DNA of 64,000 nt from Pseudocalidococcus sp964653145 (GCA_964653145.1 CAZZCG010000005.1:62001-126000); one strand, 5' to 3'; positions 34,353-43,795 are shown, numbered from the stretch's first letter. The notes: a model not told the origin generated them from the sequence alone. Program-made: numbers and translations.

Positions 34353-34407
34353 GTCTTGCTCACCATTGCCTAGTCCAGCTCAACGGACTTAAATTCGATG
34401 AACATTT

Positions 34408-34433
34408 AGGGGTCAGCAATGGCTCCTTTTTTT
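34408..34433 (+). terminator. Intrinsic terminator of the rplJ-rplL transcript
   Basis: GGGGTCA (34409-34415) and TGGCTCC (34420-34426) form a 7-pair stem with two G-U pairs, closed by a GCAA tetraloop and followed by seven T residues. Confidence 0.85.
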
Positions 34434-35499
34434 ATGGTTTGAGTTCCTTCCAGCGCAAAAAGTCTGTACACACCTGCTTTAACTCCTCTGTGGTGTAAAT
34501 TTTCGGATCGTACTCCACCACGATGCTGTTGGAGGGCAGATTTAAGCGTACATCCCTAACCCCAGTCACCGATGCCAGGAAAGACTCCAGTTGCAAACCA
34601 TAGGCCAAGTTCCCTTTCAGGTGGTCAAAGCGAATCCGCAACCGCCCTGGTATATGATGCACGATCTCGGCCTGGACATAGCCAAATAGATCAACGAAGG
34701 TTTGGTGATGCTGAACTCGGCGGCGCTTATTCACAGCAAGGCTAAATTCCTCTTTCTGTTCAAGATAATTCACCAGATCCACCAGGTAATTCTGAATCAT
34801 CACTAAGCGTTCTCTGCCGTGGAAGTTTTTCTCTGGGTCAAACTGATCCAGGGCGGACAAGGCATCACGAATATTTAAATAAAGTGCTGAATGTTCATTC
34901 CGTTGATGCTTAATTTCTTCTTCAAAGTCATAGAGTGTAATCGCTTCAAACCCCAGAAATGGCACCTCCTCAATGGCACTGCGATGACTGTTTTGGTGTG
35001 GACTCAGAACGCCAGGGGTGGTAATCGGCCGGACGAAGGTCATCCCCAAGGCTTTCTGCTCTGGATAGGAAAAATAAAATGGGTCTTCTTCACTTTCACT
35101 GGAGTGGAAGATGGCTGAAAACGATTCTGAAACTTGGCGCGTCAGTTCAATTAGCTTTTCATCACTGGTGTAGGGCCCATAGCGGTAAATAATTAGCGAC
35201 CAACCAAAATAAACTACGATGGTATAAACAATTTCTAGGGCTGCTGCCGAAAACCCTGCATAACTTTGGTGCTTTTCCTCATTGGGAATTTTGTGATAGC
35301 TGCCACTCAAGTACTGATATAGGGCATCTTGTAATTCCTCCGCCGCCATAATGTATGGGTTGACGTAAAGAGCGGCATTGCGGTCGCGTTTAATTTCCTC
35401 TTCCTTGGCCTGCTGGGTTTGCCACGTTAGAACCGTCCAGGCTGCGGTACAAACCCCCGATAGGATTGAAGCCACTAGGCCAAGTTGTACTGGATCCAT
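34432..35499 (-). CDS. Membrane-anchored protein with C-terminal HMA-like domain
   Basis: The 355-residue protein starts with one hydrophobic helix (VQLGLVASILSGVCTAAWTVLTW, about residues 3-25). A helical region of unknown type follows, with a second partly hydrophobic stretch near residues 85-105. The last about 80 residues read as a heavy-metal-associated-type ferredoxin fold (HHIPGRLRIRF, then ASVTGVRDVRLNLPSNSIVVEYDP). The metal-binding CXXC is absent, so this matches the HMA2-like variant often found as an accessory to transport ATPases. No such ATPase is adjacent. Function unknown. Confidence 0.75.
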   Translation of the reverse strand: MDPVQLGLVASILSGVCTAAWTVLTWQTQQAKEEEIKRDRNAALYVNPYIMAAEELQDALYQYLSGSYHKIPNEEKHQSYAGFSAAALEIVYTIVVYFGWSLIIYRYGPYTSDEKLIELTRQVSESFSAIFHSSESEEDPFYFSYPEQKALGMTFVRPITTPGVLSPHQNSHRSAIEEVPFLGFEAITLYDFEEEIKHQRNEHSALYLNIRDALSALDQFDPEKNFHGRERLVMIQNYLVDLVNYLEQKEEFSLAVNKRRRVQHHQTFVDLFGYVQAEIVHHIPGRLRIRFDHLKGNLAYGLQLESFLASVTGVRDVRLNLPSNSIVVEYDPKIYTTEELKQVCTDFLRWKELKP

Positions 35500-35706
35500 A
35501 TCCCTCTCGCATTGATCTCGCGTTTGTCCTTAATCCTAGTCAAAATCGCCCCCGCACCCCAATTTCTCCAAATGTACCTGTGATTTTGGCTGCCAATCCG
35601 CCTGGATCTAGCTATGTTTCGGTTGCCCCCACTGCCAGGCCTGATCAGAGGCGGTAAGCTAGAGGGGAACAGCGGCCTACTTTTTAGACCTCTAATCAAA
35701 TGCAGA

Positions 35707-36675
35707 ATGTTAACACCGATGATGATGAAAAAACTTTGGCAACTCTTCCGTCCCCTTCTTGGCGTAGTCTTAATGGCTACCTTGATATGGCAACTGGCCC
35801 TTGACGGTGGCAGTGTTCTGGCGGCCCGGAGTGGGGGGCGCGTGGGTGGGGGTTCCTTCAGTCGGCCTGTACCCAGTCGTTCCTATTCCCGTGGGGGAGG
35901 CTATGCGACTCCAAGCTATGGCGGCGGATTTGGTTTTCCGTTTCTGATTCCCTTTTTTGGCTTTGGCGGTGGTTTTGGAGGCCTCTTCACCTTAATTCTC
36001 TTTTTTGGCCTGGCTAATTTTCTTGTATCTGCGTTTCGACGATTTCGGGATGAGGATAATGGGGGCCTGGGGAGTGAAATCGGTGCTTCTAACCCCAGCG
36101 TTACCCTAAATACCGTACACATTGGTCTGACAGCCCAGGCCCGGGAACTCCAAGGAGACTTGAACAAAATTGCCCTCTCCGCCGATACCAACTCCGCCAC
36201 CGGACTGACCAAAGTTCTCCAGGAATCGACCCTAGCCCTCCTCCGGCATCCAGATTTTTGGGTGTACGGGGCCGCAGAGGCAACACAAACTAAACTCTTA
36301 AGTGCGGAAACCCAATTTAATCAGCGGGCCCTAAACGAGCGCAGTAAATTGTCCGCCGAAACCCTCTCCAACTATCGACAAGAGATTCGCCAAACTTCTG
36401 TAGCTTTGATGACCCAGGCCGAAAAAGATGCCTTAGCCTTTCAATCTGCCAGTGGTGAGTATATTGTCGTGACCCTGTTGGTGGCCTCTGAGGGTAAACT
36501 CAACCTTCCGCCCGTGAATTCCACCCAGGATTTGCGCCAGGCCCTGCAGCAATTAGGGGGTATCAGTAGTGATCGCTTGTTGGCTGTTGAACTGCTCTGG
36601 CAACCCCAGGCCGAGGGAGATACCCTAACCGCCGATGAAGTGCTTCTGGCCTATCCCCAGTTGAAGGTGCTCTAA
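35707..36675 (+). CDS. DUF1517 membrane protein
   Basis: The 322-residue protein has a signal/anchor helix (about residues 10-35), then an unusual glycine/serine/arginine-rich stretch (RSGGRVGGGSFSRP, SRGGGYATPSYGGGFGF). A hydrophobic, phenylalanine-rich membrane segment (about 75-110) precedes the conserved soluble domain starting near NTVHIGLTAQARELQGDL. This is the DUF1517 family of cyanobacteria and plastids, without established function. Several ATG codons cluster at 35707-35725 and the first is chosen; the longer frame from 35614 lacks support. Confidence 0.8.
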   Translation: MLTPMMMKKLWQLFRPLLGVVLMATLIWQLALDGGSVLAARSGGRVGGGSFSRPVPSRSYSRGGGYATPSYGGGFGFPFLIPFFGFGGGFGGLFTLILFFGLANFLVSAFRRFRDEDNGGLGSEIGASNPSVTLNTVHIGLTAQARELQGDLNKIALSADTNSATGLTKVLQESTLALLRHPDFWVYGAAEATQTKLLSAETQFNQRALNERSKLSAETLSNYRQEIRQTSVALMTQAEKDALAFQSASGEYIVVTLLVASEGKLNLPPVNSTQDLRQALQQLGGISSDRLLAVELLWQPQAEGDTLTADEVLLAYPQLKVL

Positions 36676-36805
36676 GCCACAACGATCATCTCTTCAGCAT
36701 AATGTAGCCAATTTTACAGATAGCAACTCACCCCCTCTCCATACTGGCCATGTCTAGTTTGGGGAGTTTTTTTACTTCTCGATGTTCTTGTTGTCTGGAT
36801 TTCCC

Positions 36806-37831
36806 ATGAAACGTCGCTCTCTCCTGGTCTCCATTGGTCTGTTTTGCCTCAGCTTAGTTTTGATTGTCAGTTGCGCCAGTGGGCCCCAAACTGGAACCAG
36901 TAGTGATACTCCCAGTGGGGGTACCGTTAGCCTCGGGTTTAGCGCCTGGCCGGGTTGGTTTCCTTGGCAGATTACTGGGGATAAGGGGATTTTTACGGAA
37001 AACAATGTTGCTGTTGATCTCAAGTGGTTTGATGGCTATTTGGAATCCATCAATGCCCTCAATGCCAATCAACTCGATGCCAACAGCCAAACCCTCGGGG
37101 ATACCGTCAGTTCCCTCAGTGGCGGGGCAGATCTGGTCATTGTTTTGACTAACGACTACTCCACCGGGAATGACAAGATTATTGTTCGAGAAGGTATTAA
37201 CTCCATCCAGGATTTGAAAGGGAAAAAAGTGGCGGCGGAAGAGGGCACAGTGGATCATTTCCTCTTGCTCCAGGGTTTGCGCCAAGCTGGACTCTCCCAA
37301 GACGATATTGAATTTGTGCCCCTAGAAACCGGACAAGCCGCAACGGCTTTTGTCGGCGGACAAGTTGATGCAGTTGGGGTATTTCCCCCCTTCACAACCC
37401 AGGCCCTAAAGCGTCCCAACAGCAAAGCTCTATTCACCTCAGCGGATTTTCCTGGTTCGATTTCAGATCACCTAGTCGTGACCCGGGAAATGGTGGAAAC
37501 TCGCCCCGATGCTGTCCAAGGCTTGGTGGATTCCTGGTTTGCCACCTTGGATTTTATTCGCGTAAATCCAGCGGAAGCCTTCGATATCATGGCCAAGCGG
37601 GCTGGGGTAAGCGTTGAAGAATATAAAGAATATGCCGATGGCACTCGGATTTTGAATATTAACGAAAATCTCTCTGCCTTCTTGCCCGGTAATTCCATGA
37701 ACAGTCTCCCCTACGCTGCCGAGCAATTTGGTACCTTTTTGGTGGATGTGGGCCTCATTGACAGTAAGCCAGATGTGAGCAAATTGTTTGATGACCGCTT
37801 TGTGAAAGCCTATGCCGAGAAAAACGCCTAG
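36806..37831 (+). CDS. SsuA/NrtA-type ABC substrate-binding lipoprotein
   Basis: The 341-residue binding protein has a lipoprotein signal (MKRRSLLVSIGLFCLSLVLIVSC, lipid anchor on Cys23) and the NMT1/sulfonate-type two-lobe fold. Conserved segments include ITGDKGIFTENNV, NDYSTGNDKIIV, DLKGKKVAAEEGTVDHF and GGQVDAVGVFPPF. ATG 36806 starts a perfect signal peptide, so the in-frame ATG 36782 is not used. It is the first gene of a complete importer with the permease and ATPase that follow. The ligand could be a sulfonate, urea-like, nitrate-like or pyrimidine-like solute; the sequence does not decide. Confidence 0.85.
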   Translation: MKRRSLLVSIGLFCLSLVLIVSCASGPQTGTSSDTPSGGTVSLGFSAWPGWFPWQITGDKGIFTENNVAVDLKWFDGYLESINALNANQLDANSQTLGDTVSSLSGGADLVIVLTNDYSTGNDKIIVREGINSIQDLKGKKVAAEEGTVDHFLLLQGLRQAGLSQDDIEFVPLETGQAATAFVGGQVDAVGVFPPFTTQALKRPNSKALFTSADFPGSISDHLVVTREMVETRPDAVQGLVDSWFATLDFIRVNPAEAFDIMAKRAGVSVEEYKEYADGTRILNINENLSAFLPGNSMNSLPYAAEQFGTFLVDVGLIDSKPDVSKLFDDRFVKAYAEKNA

Positions 37832-37876
37832 GAATTGGTCATGACTGTCTTCTACCCGTCTTCATAGGATTCGCCC

Positions 37877-38725
37877 ATGGCTGCATCAAGTCCCCATCGG
37901 ATCCAGCCCTACCTGCGGCAACAGTCCCTACGACCAACGGTTTTCTGGCGCTTGTCGGAGGATATTCCCCGCCCCCTGAGTTCCAGCTTGGTGGTGATTT
38001 CCGTCTGTTTGCCGCTGTTGGCCTGGTGGGGGATAACGGCAGCCTTTCCCATCGATCCAAAATTTCTCCCATCACCCTGGCGCGTGATCCAGGCCTTTGG
38101 CAATTTGTGGTCAACGGGCGAACTCCAAACAGATACCTTGGCGAGTCTTGGCCGCGTGGGCTTAGGCTTTTTTCTAGCGGTGATGTTTTCGGTTCCCATT
38201 GGCATCTTGATGGGGAGTTTTGCCAGTATTCGCTCCCTGTTTGAACCGCTGTTTGGCCTGGTTCGCTATATGCCTGCCCCGGCGTTTATTCCTCTGTTGA
38301 TTCTGTATCTCGGGATTGGTGAAGAGCCCAAAATCGCCTTGATTTTTATCGGCTCCTTTTTCTTTAACGCCTTGATGGTCATGGATACAGTGAAGTTCGT
38401 CCCCAAGGATTTAATTGAAGCAACCTATATGTTGGGCGGTAATCGCCTGGAGGTGTTAACTCAAGTCATTGTTCCCCATGTGTTACCGGGAATTATTGAT
38501 GCCTGTCGGATTAACTTGGCCGCGGCCTGGCAACTGGTGATTGTTTCGGAATTGATCGCAGCCACTGAAGGTTTGGGACGGCGCATTAGTGTGGCTGGGC
38601 GTTTTTTAAAAACCGATGAGATATTTGTTGGTCTGATCGTGATTGGCATTATTGGCTTGAGTTTTGATCTGTTTTTTCAATATCTGTTGCGGCTCAGTTG
38701 TCGTTGGGCCTCGAATCGGCGTTGA
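37877..38725 (+). CDS. ABC importer permease, SsuC/NrtB type
   Basis: The 282-residue inner-membrane protein has about six hydrophobic helices. The EAA-type cytoplasmic loop is visible as IEATYMLGGNRLEVLTQVIVPHVLPGI, and the family block LAAAWQLVIVSELIAATEGLGRRI follows. It starts 45 bases after the binding-protein gene and precedes the ATPase gene by 89 bases. Confidence 0.9.
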   Translation: MAASSPHRIQPYLRQQSLRPTVFWRLSEDIPRPLSSSLVVISVCLPLLAWWGITAAFPIDPKFLPSPWRVIQAFGNLWSTGELQTDTLASLGRVGLGFFLAVMFSVPIGILMGSFASIRSLFEPLFGLVRYMPAPAFIPLLILYLGIGEEPKIALIFIGSFFFNALMVMDTVKFVPKDLIEATYMLGGNRLEVLTQVIVPHVLPGIIDACRINLAAAWQLVIVSELIAATEGLGRRISVAGRFLKTDEIFVGLIVIGIIGLSFDLFFQYLLRLSCRWASNRR

Positions 38726-38814
38726 GAGATTGATCACTGAGAACCGATGCTAGCAATGTTTATGACCAGCCTGTGAGATGTCATTTGTAACCCCCAATTT
38801 TTGCCTAAAGTGTT

Positions 38815-39600
38815 ATGATCAGCGCCATGTTTCTTGAAGTCGATCACCTCTACAAACAATTTGACAGTCGCCTCGGCTCACTTTTGGTGCTCAAGGATAT
38901 CAATTTAAGTGTGGAGCGTGGGGAGTTTGTCTGCGCGGTTGGTGCTTCAGGCTCTGGAAAATCCACCCTCTTGCGACAAATTGCCGGCCTGGATCAACCT
39001 ACCCAGGGAGAGGTGCGAATTGACGGCATCCCAATTACGGGGCCTGGGCCAGATCGAGGCATGATTTTTCAGCACTACACCCTCTATCCCTGGATGAATG
39101 TCCAGCAAAATACGGAATTCGGTCTGAAGCTCCAGGGGGTGCCCCGCCAGATTCGCCGTGAACAGGCCAGTTATTACTTAGATGTGGTTGGCTTAACCCG
39201 CTTTGCCCAGGCCCTACCTCGAGAGCTATCCGGTGGCATGAAACAACGGGTGGCCATTGCGCGTGCCCTAGCGGCGGAACCAAAAATCCTGCTCATGGAT
39301 GAACCCTTTGGGGCCCTTGATGTCCACACAAAAGAAGCCATGCACGGATTTATGTTGGATCTCTGGGAGCGCACCGGCTTGACTATTTTTTTAATTACCC
39401 ATGATGTGGAGGAGGCGGTATTTCTCTCCAATCGCATCTTTGCCCTGGGGGCGCGACCGGGAACTGTCCGCAAAATTATGAATATCAATCTTCCCAACCG
39501 CGGCCAGATGATTAAACGCCACTCGATTTTCCATGACTACCGAGATGAACTGATGGACTTACTCCGCCAGCATGGACAAGAGGCTTTAGCGGTGGCTTAG
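38815..39600 (+). CDS. ABC importer ATPase, SsuB/NrtD type
   Basis: The 261-residue ATPase has Walker A GASGSGKST near residue 45, Q-loop IFQHYTLYPW, signature LSGGMKQR and Walker B LLMDEPFGALD, followed by the switch histidine in ITHDVEEAVFLS. It energises the upstream permease. Starts at 38815 and 38827 are both possible. Its stop overlaps the stop of a small convergent gene by 4 bases. Confidence 0.92.
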   Translation: MISAMFLEVDHLYKQFDSRLGSLLVLKDINLSVERGEFVCAVGASGSGKSTLLRQIAGLDQPTQGEVRIDGIPITGPGPDRGMIFQHYTLYPWMNVQQNTEFGLKLQGVPRQIRREQASYYLDVVGLTRFAQALPRELSGGMKQRVAIARALAAEPKILLMDEPFGALDVHTKEAMHGFMLDLWERTGLTIFLITHDVEEAVFLSNRIFALGARPGTVRKIMNINLPNRGQMIKRHSIFHDYRDELMDLLRQHGQEALAVA

Positions 39601-39785
39601 GGTGACGGGGCCATGGACTGATTCGACGGCAAATTCAATGTTATGGGGGCGGCGGTGGTTGACCTTGCGGGTTGGAGTTTAAAACCTCCAGATAACCAGA
39701 GCATGGGGATCACGATCAAGCCTGTGAGGATGACGTAGCCACTGATGGTCAGGGTCAGAGATAGGGGTTGAGTGGTTGATGACAT
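39597..39785 (-). CDS. Small single-span membrane protein, unknown
   Basis: The 62-residue frame from ATG 39785 has a GAGGG-like ribosome binding site 10 bases upstream. It encodes one hydrophobic helix (TLTISGYVILTGLIVIPMLWL) and a polar threonine/proline-rich tail. It is convergent with the importer ATPase gene, sharing a 4-base stop overlap. I recognise no family. Confidence 0.45.
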   Translation of the reverse strand: MSSTTQPLSLTLTISGYVILTGLIVIPMLWLSGGFKLQPARSTTAAPITLNLPSNQSMAPSP

Positions 39786-39948
39786 GGGATTGACCCTCAA
39801 AGATCAATGGGCTAGAGACCTGGATACTCTGTATTGTCAACGGTTACCAGATTTGTCGGGGAGTTGGCCATCACCAAACTGCTGTGATCTCGCCCACCAG
39901 GCCCCGTCCCCTATCCCTTAGCCGGAAAGTCTGCTATTTCTATCTGCA

Positions 39949-41259
39949 GTGCTGTATGTTCCTGGGATTGCCGCTGTGAACTCCGAAGTTTCTACCCGTA
40001 AAGATTTACCCTATCCTCGGCTGTTACTCTATGCGGCGGCGGTGGGGGTGGTTGGTGGATTTCTGGCAACGTTGTTTTACTTGGCGATGCGGCTAGGGTT
40101 TCAGGTGTTGTGGAATGAGTTGCCGGGGCGGGCGATTTTACCCAGTTGGGATGAGTTGCGCTATCGAGTCTGGATCATCACAGGCCTGGGGGGACTGGGG
40201 GTCGGCCTAATTGTCAAATATTTGGGGGCCGAGCGGGGATTGACGGAAGCGGTGGCAGAACTCCATGAAAAGGGCAAACTAGATTATCGATATCTGCCGG
40301 GTACCGCCTTGGCGGCCTGGTTATCCCTGACGGTGGGCAGTAGTGCTGGCCCTGAGAGCCCCCTCATTGATATGAACGGGGGGTTTGCCAGTTGGTTGGG
40401 GGATCGTCTGCAGTTGTCTGCGCGGGATCGGCGAATCCTGACCTTTTGTGGGATGGGATCGGGGATGGGAGTTTTTTTCTCGGCCCCCCTCGGTGCAGCC
40501 TTGTTTGTCCTCGAAGTTCCCCATCGCCGTAGTCTGGAGTTTTTTGAGGCCATTATTCCCACGCTCCTTTCTTCTTTTCTTGGGTTTGCCGTTTTTCGGA
40601 TGATGACGGGAATAAACCTTGGGGGCATTTATCAATTTCCGCCCTATGGGGAATTACGCCGAGTTGATATTTACACGGCGGTGGGACTGGGGGTAGTTGG
40701 GGCGCTGGTGGGGGTGATCTTCTTGGGAATTGATTATTGGGTGAAGCGTCTATGCCAACCCCTTCGCCATAAACCTCTGCTGTTAATTACCCTGGGAGGC
40801 TTGGCTTTTGGTGTGATCGCCGTCTTTTATCCCATCACCCTATTTTATGGTGAGCGGCAAATTCAAGAGGTGATAGATTTTGGGGCCCGCTATAGTGCTG
40901 GGATTTTATTTGTTGTTGCCCTGATGAAAATGCTGGCCCTAAGTCTGTCACTGCAAACCGGATTTAAGGGTGGCGTCGTGTTTCCAGTTTTTTTTGTCGG
41001 GGCCTGTGTTGGTATGGGCATTCACAACCTGATTCCCGCGATTCCTGTGGCAGTTGCCCTCGTTTGCATGATGTCTGCGGTCTCGGTAGCTGTGGTCAAT
41101 GCGCCCATTGGCATGGTGATGATCCTGAATGTGATTTCCCACGCAACTATTACTCCCCTGATTACAACAGCAGCCTTGGCCAGTTTTCTCCTGACTCAGG
41201 GATTTAGCTTTGTTCCCTCCCAACGCCACCGCCAAGATTTTCCTGCTAACGCTGAATGA
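39949..41259 (+). CDS. ClC-family chloride channel or antiporter
   Basis: The 436-residue protein has about ten to twelve hydrophobic helices. The selectivity-type motif GSSAGPESPLID sits near residue 130, corresponding to the GxxxP region of ClC proteins. LQTGFKGGVVFPVFFVGACVGMG is the later conserved block. No ATG is available near the start; GTG 39949 or GTG 39976 must be used. There is no CBS domain. Whether it is a channel or a proton-coupled exchanger is not decided here. Confidence 0.85.
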   Translation: MLYVPGIAAVNSEVSTRKDLPYPRLLLYAAAVGVVGGFLATLFYLAMRLGFQVLWNELPGRAILPSWDELRYRVWIITGLGGLGVGLIVKYLGAERGLTEAVAELHEKGKLDYRYLPGTALAAWLSLTVGSSAGPESPLIDMNGGFASWLGDRLQLSARDRRILTFCGMGSGMGVFFSAPLGAALFVLEVPHRRSLEFFEAIIPTLLSSFLGFAVFRMMTGINLGGIYQFPPYGELRRVDIYTAVGLGVVGALVGVIFLGIDYWVKRLCQPLRHKPLLLITLGGLAFGVIAVFYPITLFYGERQIQEVIDFGARYSAGILFVVALMKMLALSLSLQTGFKGGVVFPVFFVGACVGMGIHNLIPAIPVAVALVCMMSAVSVAVVNAPIGMVMILNVISHATITPLITTAALASFLLTQGFSFVPSQRHRQDFPANAE

Positions 41260-41361
41260 GCTAACCACTGGGTTATTCTGCTATGCCAGTTCCCCCCAGG
41301 TCCGGGTCAGTTATAAACCTGCACACTATGGCCAGAGGTTTTCACCCTCAGCTTTTAAGAT

Positions 41362-41391
41362 AAGGCTAGAGCCAAGGATAGGGCCTTTTTT
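41362..41391 (+). terminator. Weak intrinsic terminator after the ClC gene
   Basis: AAGGCT (41362-41367) pairs with GGCCTT (41382-41387), including one G-U, and is followed by a T-rich run. The stem is short and the loop long, 103 bases past the ClC stop. Confidence 0.35.
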
Positions 41392-41456
41392 GTCCCCTGG
41401 TATTTGCTAATGACCTTAGGTTCTAGACTGTCGCCCCCTAGTCTGAGGAGCTTTAC

Positions 41457-41933
41457 ATGATGGGTGTGAAATTAACAACAACCTTAGCGGTGGCTGCCTT
41501 GGCCTGGAGTGGTGCCGCAACGATTGCCCAGGCCCAGAGTCGAGACGTCAATCCCTCTAATTTCCCCGTGGATCAGCCAACCTATATTCAGGCCTTTCAA
41601 CGGATTGATGGTGAGGCTGAATTTTGGAGTGACATAGCGGCTGTTGAAGGAATGTTTGGTGATGCCATCTTCATGTTTGGTGCCCCAACCTACAAGGATA
41701 ATGACCTTTTCTGGGTCGGTAAGCGGGTCAATGTGGTTTATCGGGATATTTTGAGTCGGCAAGCTGGTGGGACAATTATCCGCACCCAGGATTTAGACAG
41801 TCCCTTCTGTGAATCCTTTGCCCAAATTCCGGTTTGCCAAATGGCTGCCCAACCCCCCTTACCGCCGCCACCGCCAGTTTACTATCCACCGATGTTTGAG
41901 CCCCCAGCCCGGCCCATTCCGGCTCGCTACTAG
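41457..41933 (+). CDS. Small secreted protein with proline-rich tail, unknown
   Basis: The 158-residue product has a clear signal peptide (cleavage after AQAQ near residue 27). A compact domain of about 100 residues contains DVNPSNFPVDQPTYIQAFQRIDGEAEFW and two cysteines (FCESF, VCQMA). It ends in a proline/tyrosine-rich tail, QPPLPPPPPVYYPPMFEPP. It is predicted periplasmic or envelope-associated. I do not recognise a family. AGGAG before the ATG supports the start. Confidence 0.65.
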   Translation: MMGVKLTTTLAVAALAWSGAATIAQAQSRDVNPSNFPVDQPTYIQAFQRIDGEAEFWSDIAAVEGMFGDAIFMFGAPTYKDNDLFWVGKRVNVVYRDILSRQAGGTIIRTQDLDSPFCESFAQIPVCQMAAQPPLPPPPPVYYPPMFEPPARPIPARY

Positions 41934-42156
41934 GCTGATTTTGTTCAGTTACTTTTGACTCTAAAGTCTTAGCAAATTCTGGGGATTGGTGACTTGGTGC
42001 TAGGCCAGGTGAATGATCCCCAGTTTTTTTGACCTATTTGTCAAGCATCTCTCTTGGGATCATAGCTATTCCCCTGGGGAGTAAGTCAGAAAAATCCGTG
42101 AAACCTTTTGGCTAGCGGGGCTGGATCTTGCGATTTTTGCAGCAATGACTCTGGTT

Positions 42157-43341
42157 TTAGACGAGAACAATCGGTTTACTCACTTGGAGCTGTTCTCGCA
42201 CAGTTGCCCGTGCCCACTGATCAGCATTGAGGATGTCCTCCAGACCTGGGTTAGGGATATTATCCACGGCAAATTGGCTACAGGTTTGCTCGATAACTCG
42301 GGGAATATCTAAAAAGGTGATGCGCCCCTCTAAAAACAACGCCACGGCCTGCTCATTGGCCGCATTAAGAACTGCGGGCATTGCTCCCCCGGCCTGGCCG
42401 GCACTGTAGGCAAGGTTCATGCAGGGATATTTCTGATGATCCGGGGTGCGGAAGGTGAGATCACCAGCTTTGACTAAATCCAATCGCGGCCAATCCGTCG
42501 GTACCCGCTCGGGCCAGGCCATGGCATATAACAGTGGCAACCGCATATCCGGCCAGCCCAACTGAGCCAGCACCGAAGTATCTTGTAATTCAATTAACGA
42601 GTGAATAATGCTCTGGGGATGAATTACAATTTCAATTTGGTCATAACTAGCACCAAATAAATAGTGGGCTTCAATCACCTCCAGACCTTTATTCATCAGG
42701 GTAGCTGAGTCCACTGTAATTTTCGGCCCCATGGACCAGTTCGGATGTTTGAGGGCATCAGCAACAGTCACATGCGCTAATTTCTCCACGGGCCAATCGC
42801 GGAATGCCCCTCCAGAAGCTGTCAAAATGATGCGCCGTAGGCCCCCATCAGGCACTCCCTGCAAACACTGGAAAATGGCTGAATGCTCCGAGTCGGCCGG
42901 CAACAGCTTTACCCCATACTCAGCCACTAGAGGCAAAACCACGGGAGCACCAGCAATTAGGGTTTCTTTGTTGGCAAGGGCAATGTCTTTTCCAGCCTTA
43001 ATCGCTGCAATCGTCGGTAACAAGCCTGCACAGCCAACAATCCCAGTCACCACGGTTTGGGCATCACCATAGGCCGCCACTTCGGCAATACCCTCTGCGC
43101 CAACTGCAATTTTGGGGAGGGGATTTAAGTCAGCAAGTCCCTCTAGGAGGGCTGTTTTTTGGGCTGGATCAACAATGGCAACAATCTCTGGGCGGAACTG
43201 GCGAACCTGGGGAATAAATAGGTCTAAATTTCGACCAGCCGCTAAGCCCACAATTCGAAATTTGTCTGGGTGCTGGGCAACAATATCCAGGGTTTGCGTC
43301 CCAATTGAGCCTGTTGAGCCTAAAAGTGTAATTGCTTTCAC
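42157..43341 (-). CDS. dxr: 1-deoxy-D-xylulose-5-phosphate reductoisomerase
   Basis: The 394-residue NADPH enzyme makes methylerythritol phosphate, the committed step of the plastidial-type isoprenoid pathway. The Rossmann motif LLGSTGSIGTQTLD opens the protein. LANKETLIAGAP, PADSEHSAIFQCLQG, KITVDSATLMNKGLE and the HPQSIIHSL block are intact, giving the metal and substrate ligands. It feeds the prenyl synthase at 5941-6912. Confidence 0.97.
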   Translation of the reverse strand: MKAITLLGSTGSIGTQTLDIVAQHPDKFRIVGLAAGRNLDLFIPQVRQFRPEIVAIVDPAQKTALLEGLADLNPLPKIAVGAEGIAEVAAYGDAQTVVTGIVGCAGLLPTIAAIKAGKDIALANKETLIAGAPVVLPLVAEYGVKLLPADSEHSAIFQCLQGVPDGGLRRIILTASGGAFRDWPVEKLAHVTVADALKHPNWSMGPKITVDSATLMNKGLEVIEAHYLFGASYDQIEIVIHPQSIIHSLIELQDTSVLAQLGWPDMRLPLLYAMAWPERVPTDWPRLDLVKAGDLTFRTPDHQKYPCMNLAYSAGQAGGAMPAVLNAANEQAVALFLEGRITFLDIPRVIEQTCSQFAVDNIPNPGLEDILNADQWARATVREQLQVSKPIVLV

Positions 43342-43650
43342 CGTGGTGTGCCGCCCTTGATCAAATTTTCACCTCCCATATCTACACGGGATTAGGCCGA
43401 AGCGCAATGGGATCAGACGAGCCTACATCACTACTACTTAAGGTGTCAGCAGCCCATAGGTAACTTTCCTCATTTACAGCTCAGTGTGGCCTGGGTTACA
43501 CTTTGTAATATTAAATGCTAACCATTGATCAGTGCCCTGGTTTGAGTTCCCTAAAGTCGAGATAAACCGAGCAGTCTGGTCAGGGTAATGACAAGCTTTA
43601 ATTCTGCTTAGACTAAGCCAGTTTTTTCGTTCACTTCTAACAGACGGCCC
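43342..43650. other. Intergenic region downstream of a divergent promoter area of dxr
   Basis: This stretch of about 309 bases holds the dxr promoter (reading left) and the start region for the small ORF and tsaC-like gene (reading right). A -10-like TAATAT occurs near 43508. I see no RNA gene or long open frame. Confidence 0.45.
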
Positions 43651-43740
43651 ATGTACGCTGAATCCCTCAAATCCTCTCTGTTTTTGACCATCTGTGCCTT
43701 AGTTATTTCTCTGTTGATTTCTTTTTTAGTGGCAATCTAA
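43651..43740 (+). CDS. Possible 29-residue single-span membrane peptide
   Basis: ATG 43651 opens MYAESLKSSLFLTICALVI..., one hydrophobic helix covering most of the peptide, and stops at 43738-43740. The size and shape resemble the small subunits of thylakoid complexes, but it matches none I know (PetL, PetN, PsbT, PsbM, PsaM compared by eye). There is no strong ribosome binding site. It could be chance. Confidence 0.35.
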   Translation: MYAESLKSSLFLTICALVISLLISFLVAI

Positions 43741-43795
43741 GTTTGGCCTGGGAATTTCATAAAATTGTTCCAAGGCTCTACCGTTTGACTGTTCC

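Noticed and set aside
33731..34366. 211-codon open frame antisense to rplJ-rplL
   Set aside because: It is a low-complexity alanine/threonine-rich shadow of the L7/L12 hinge and has no ribosome binding site.
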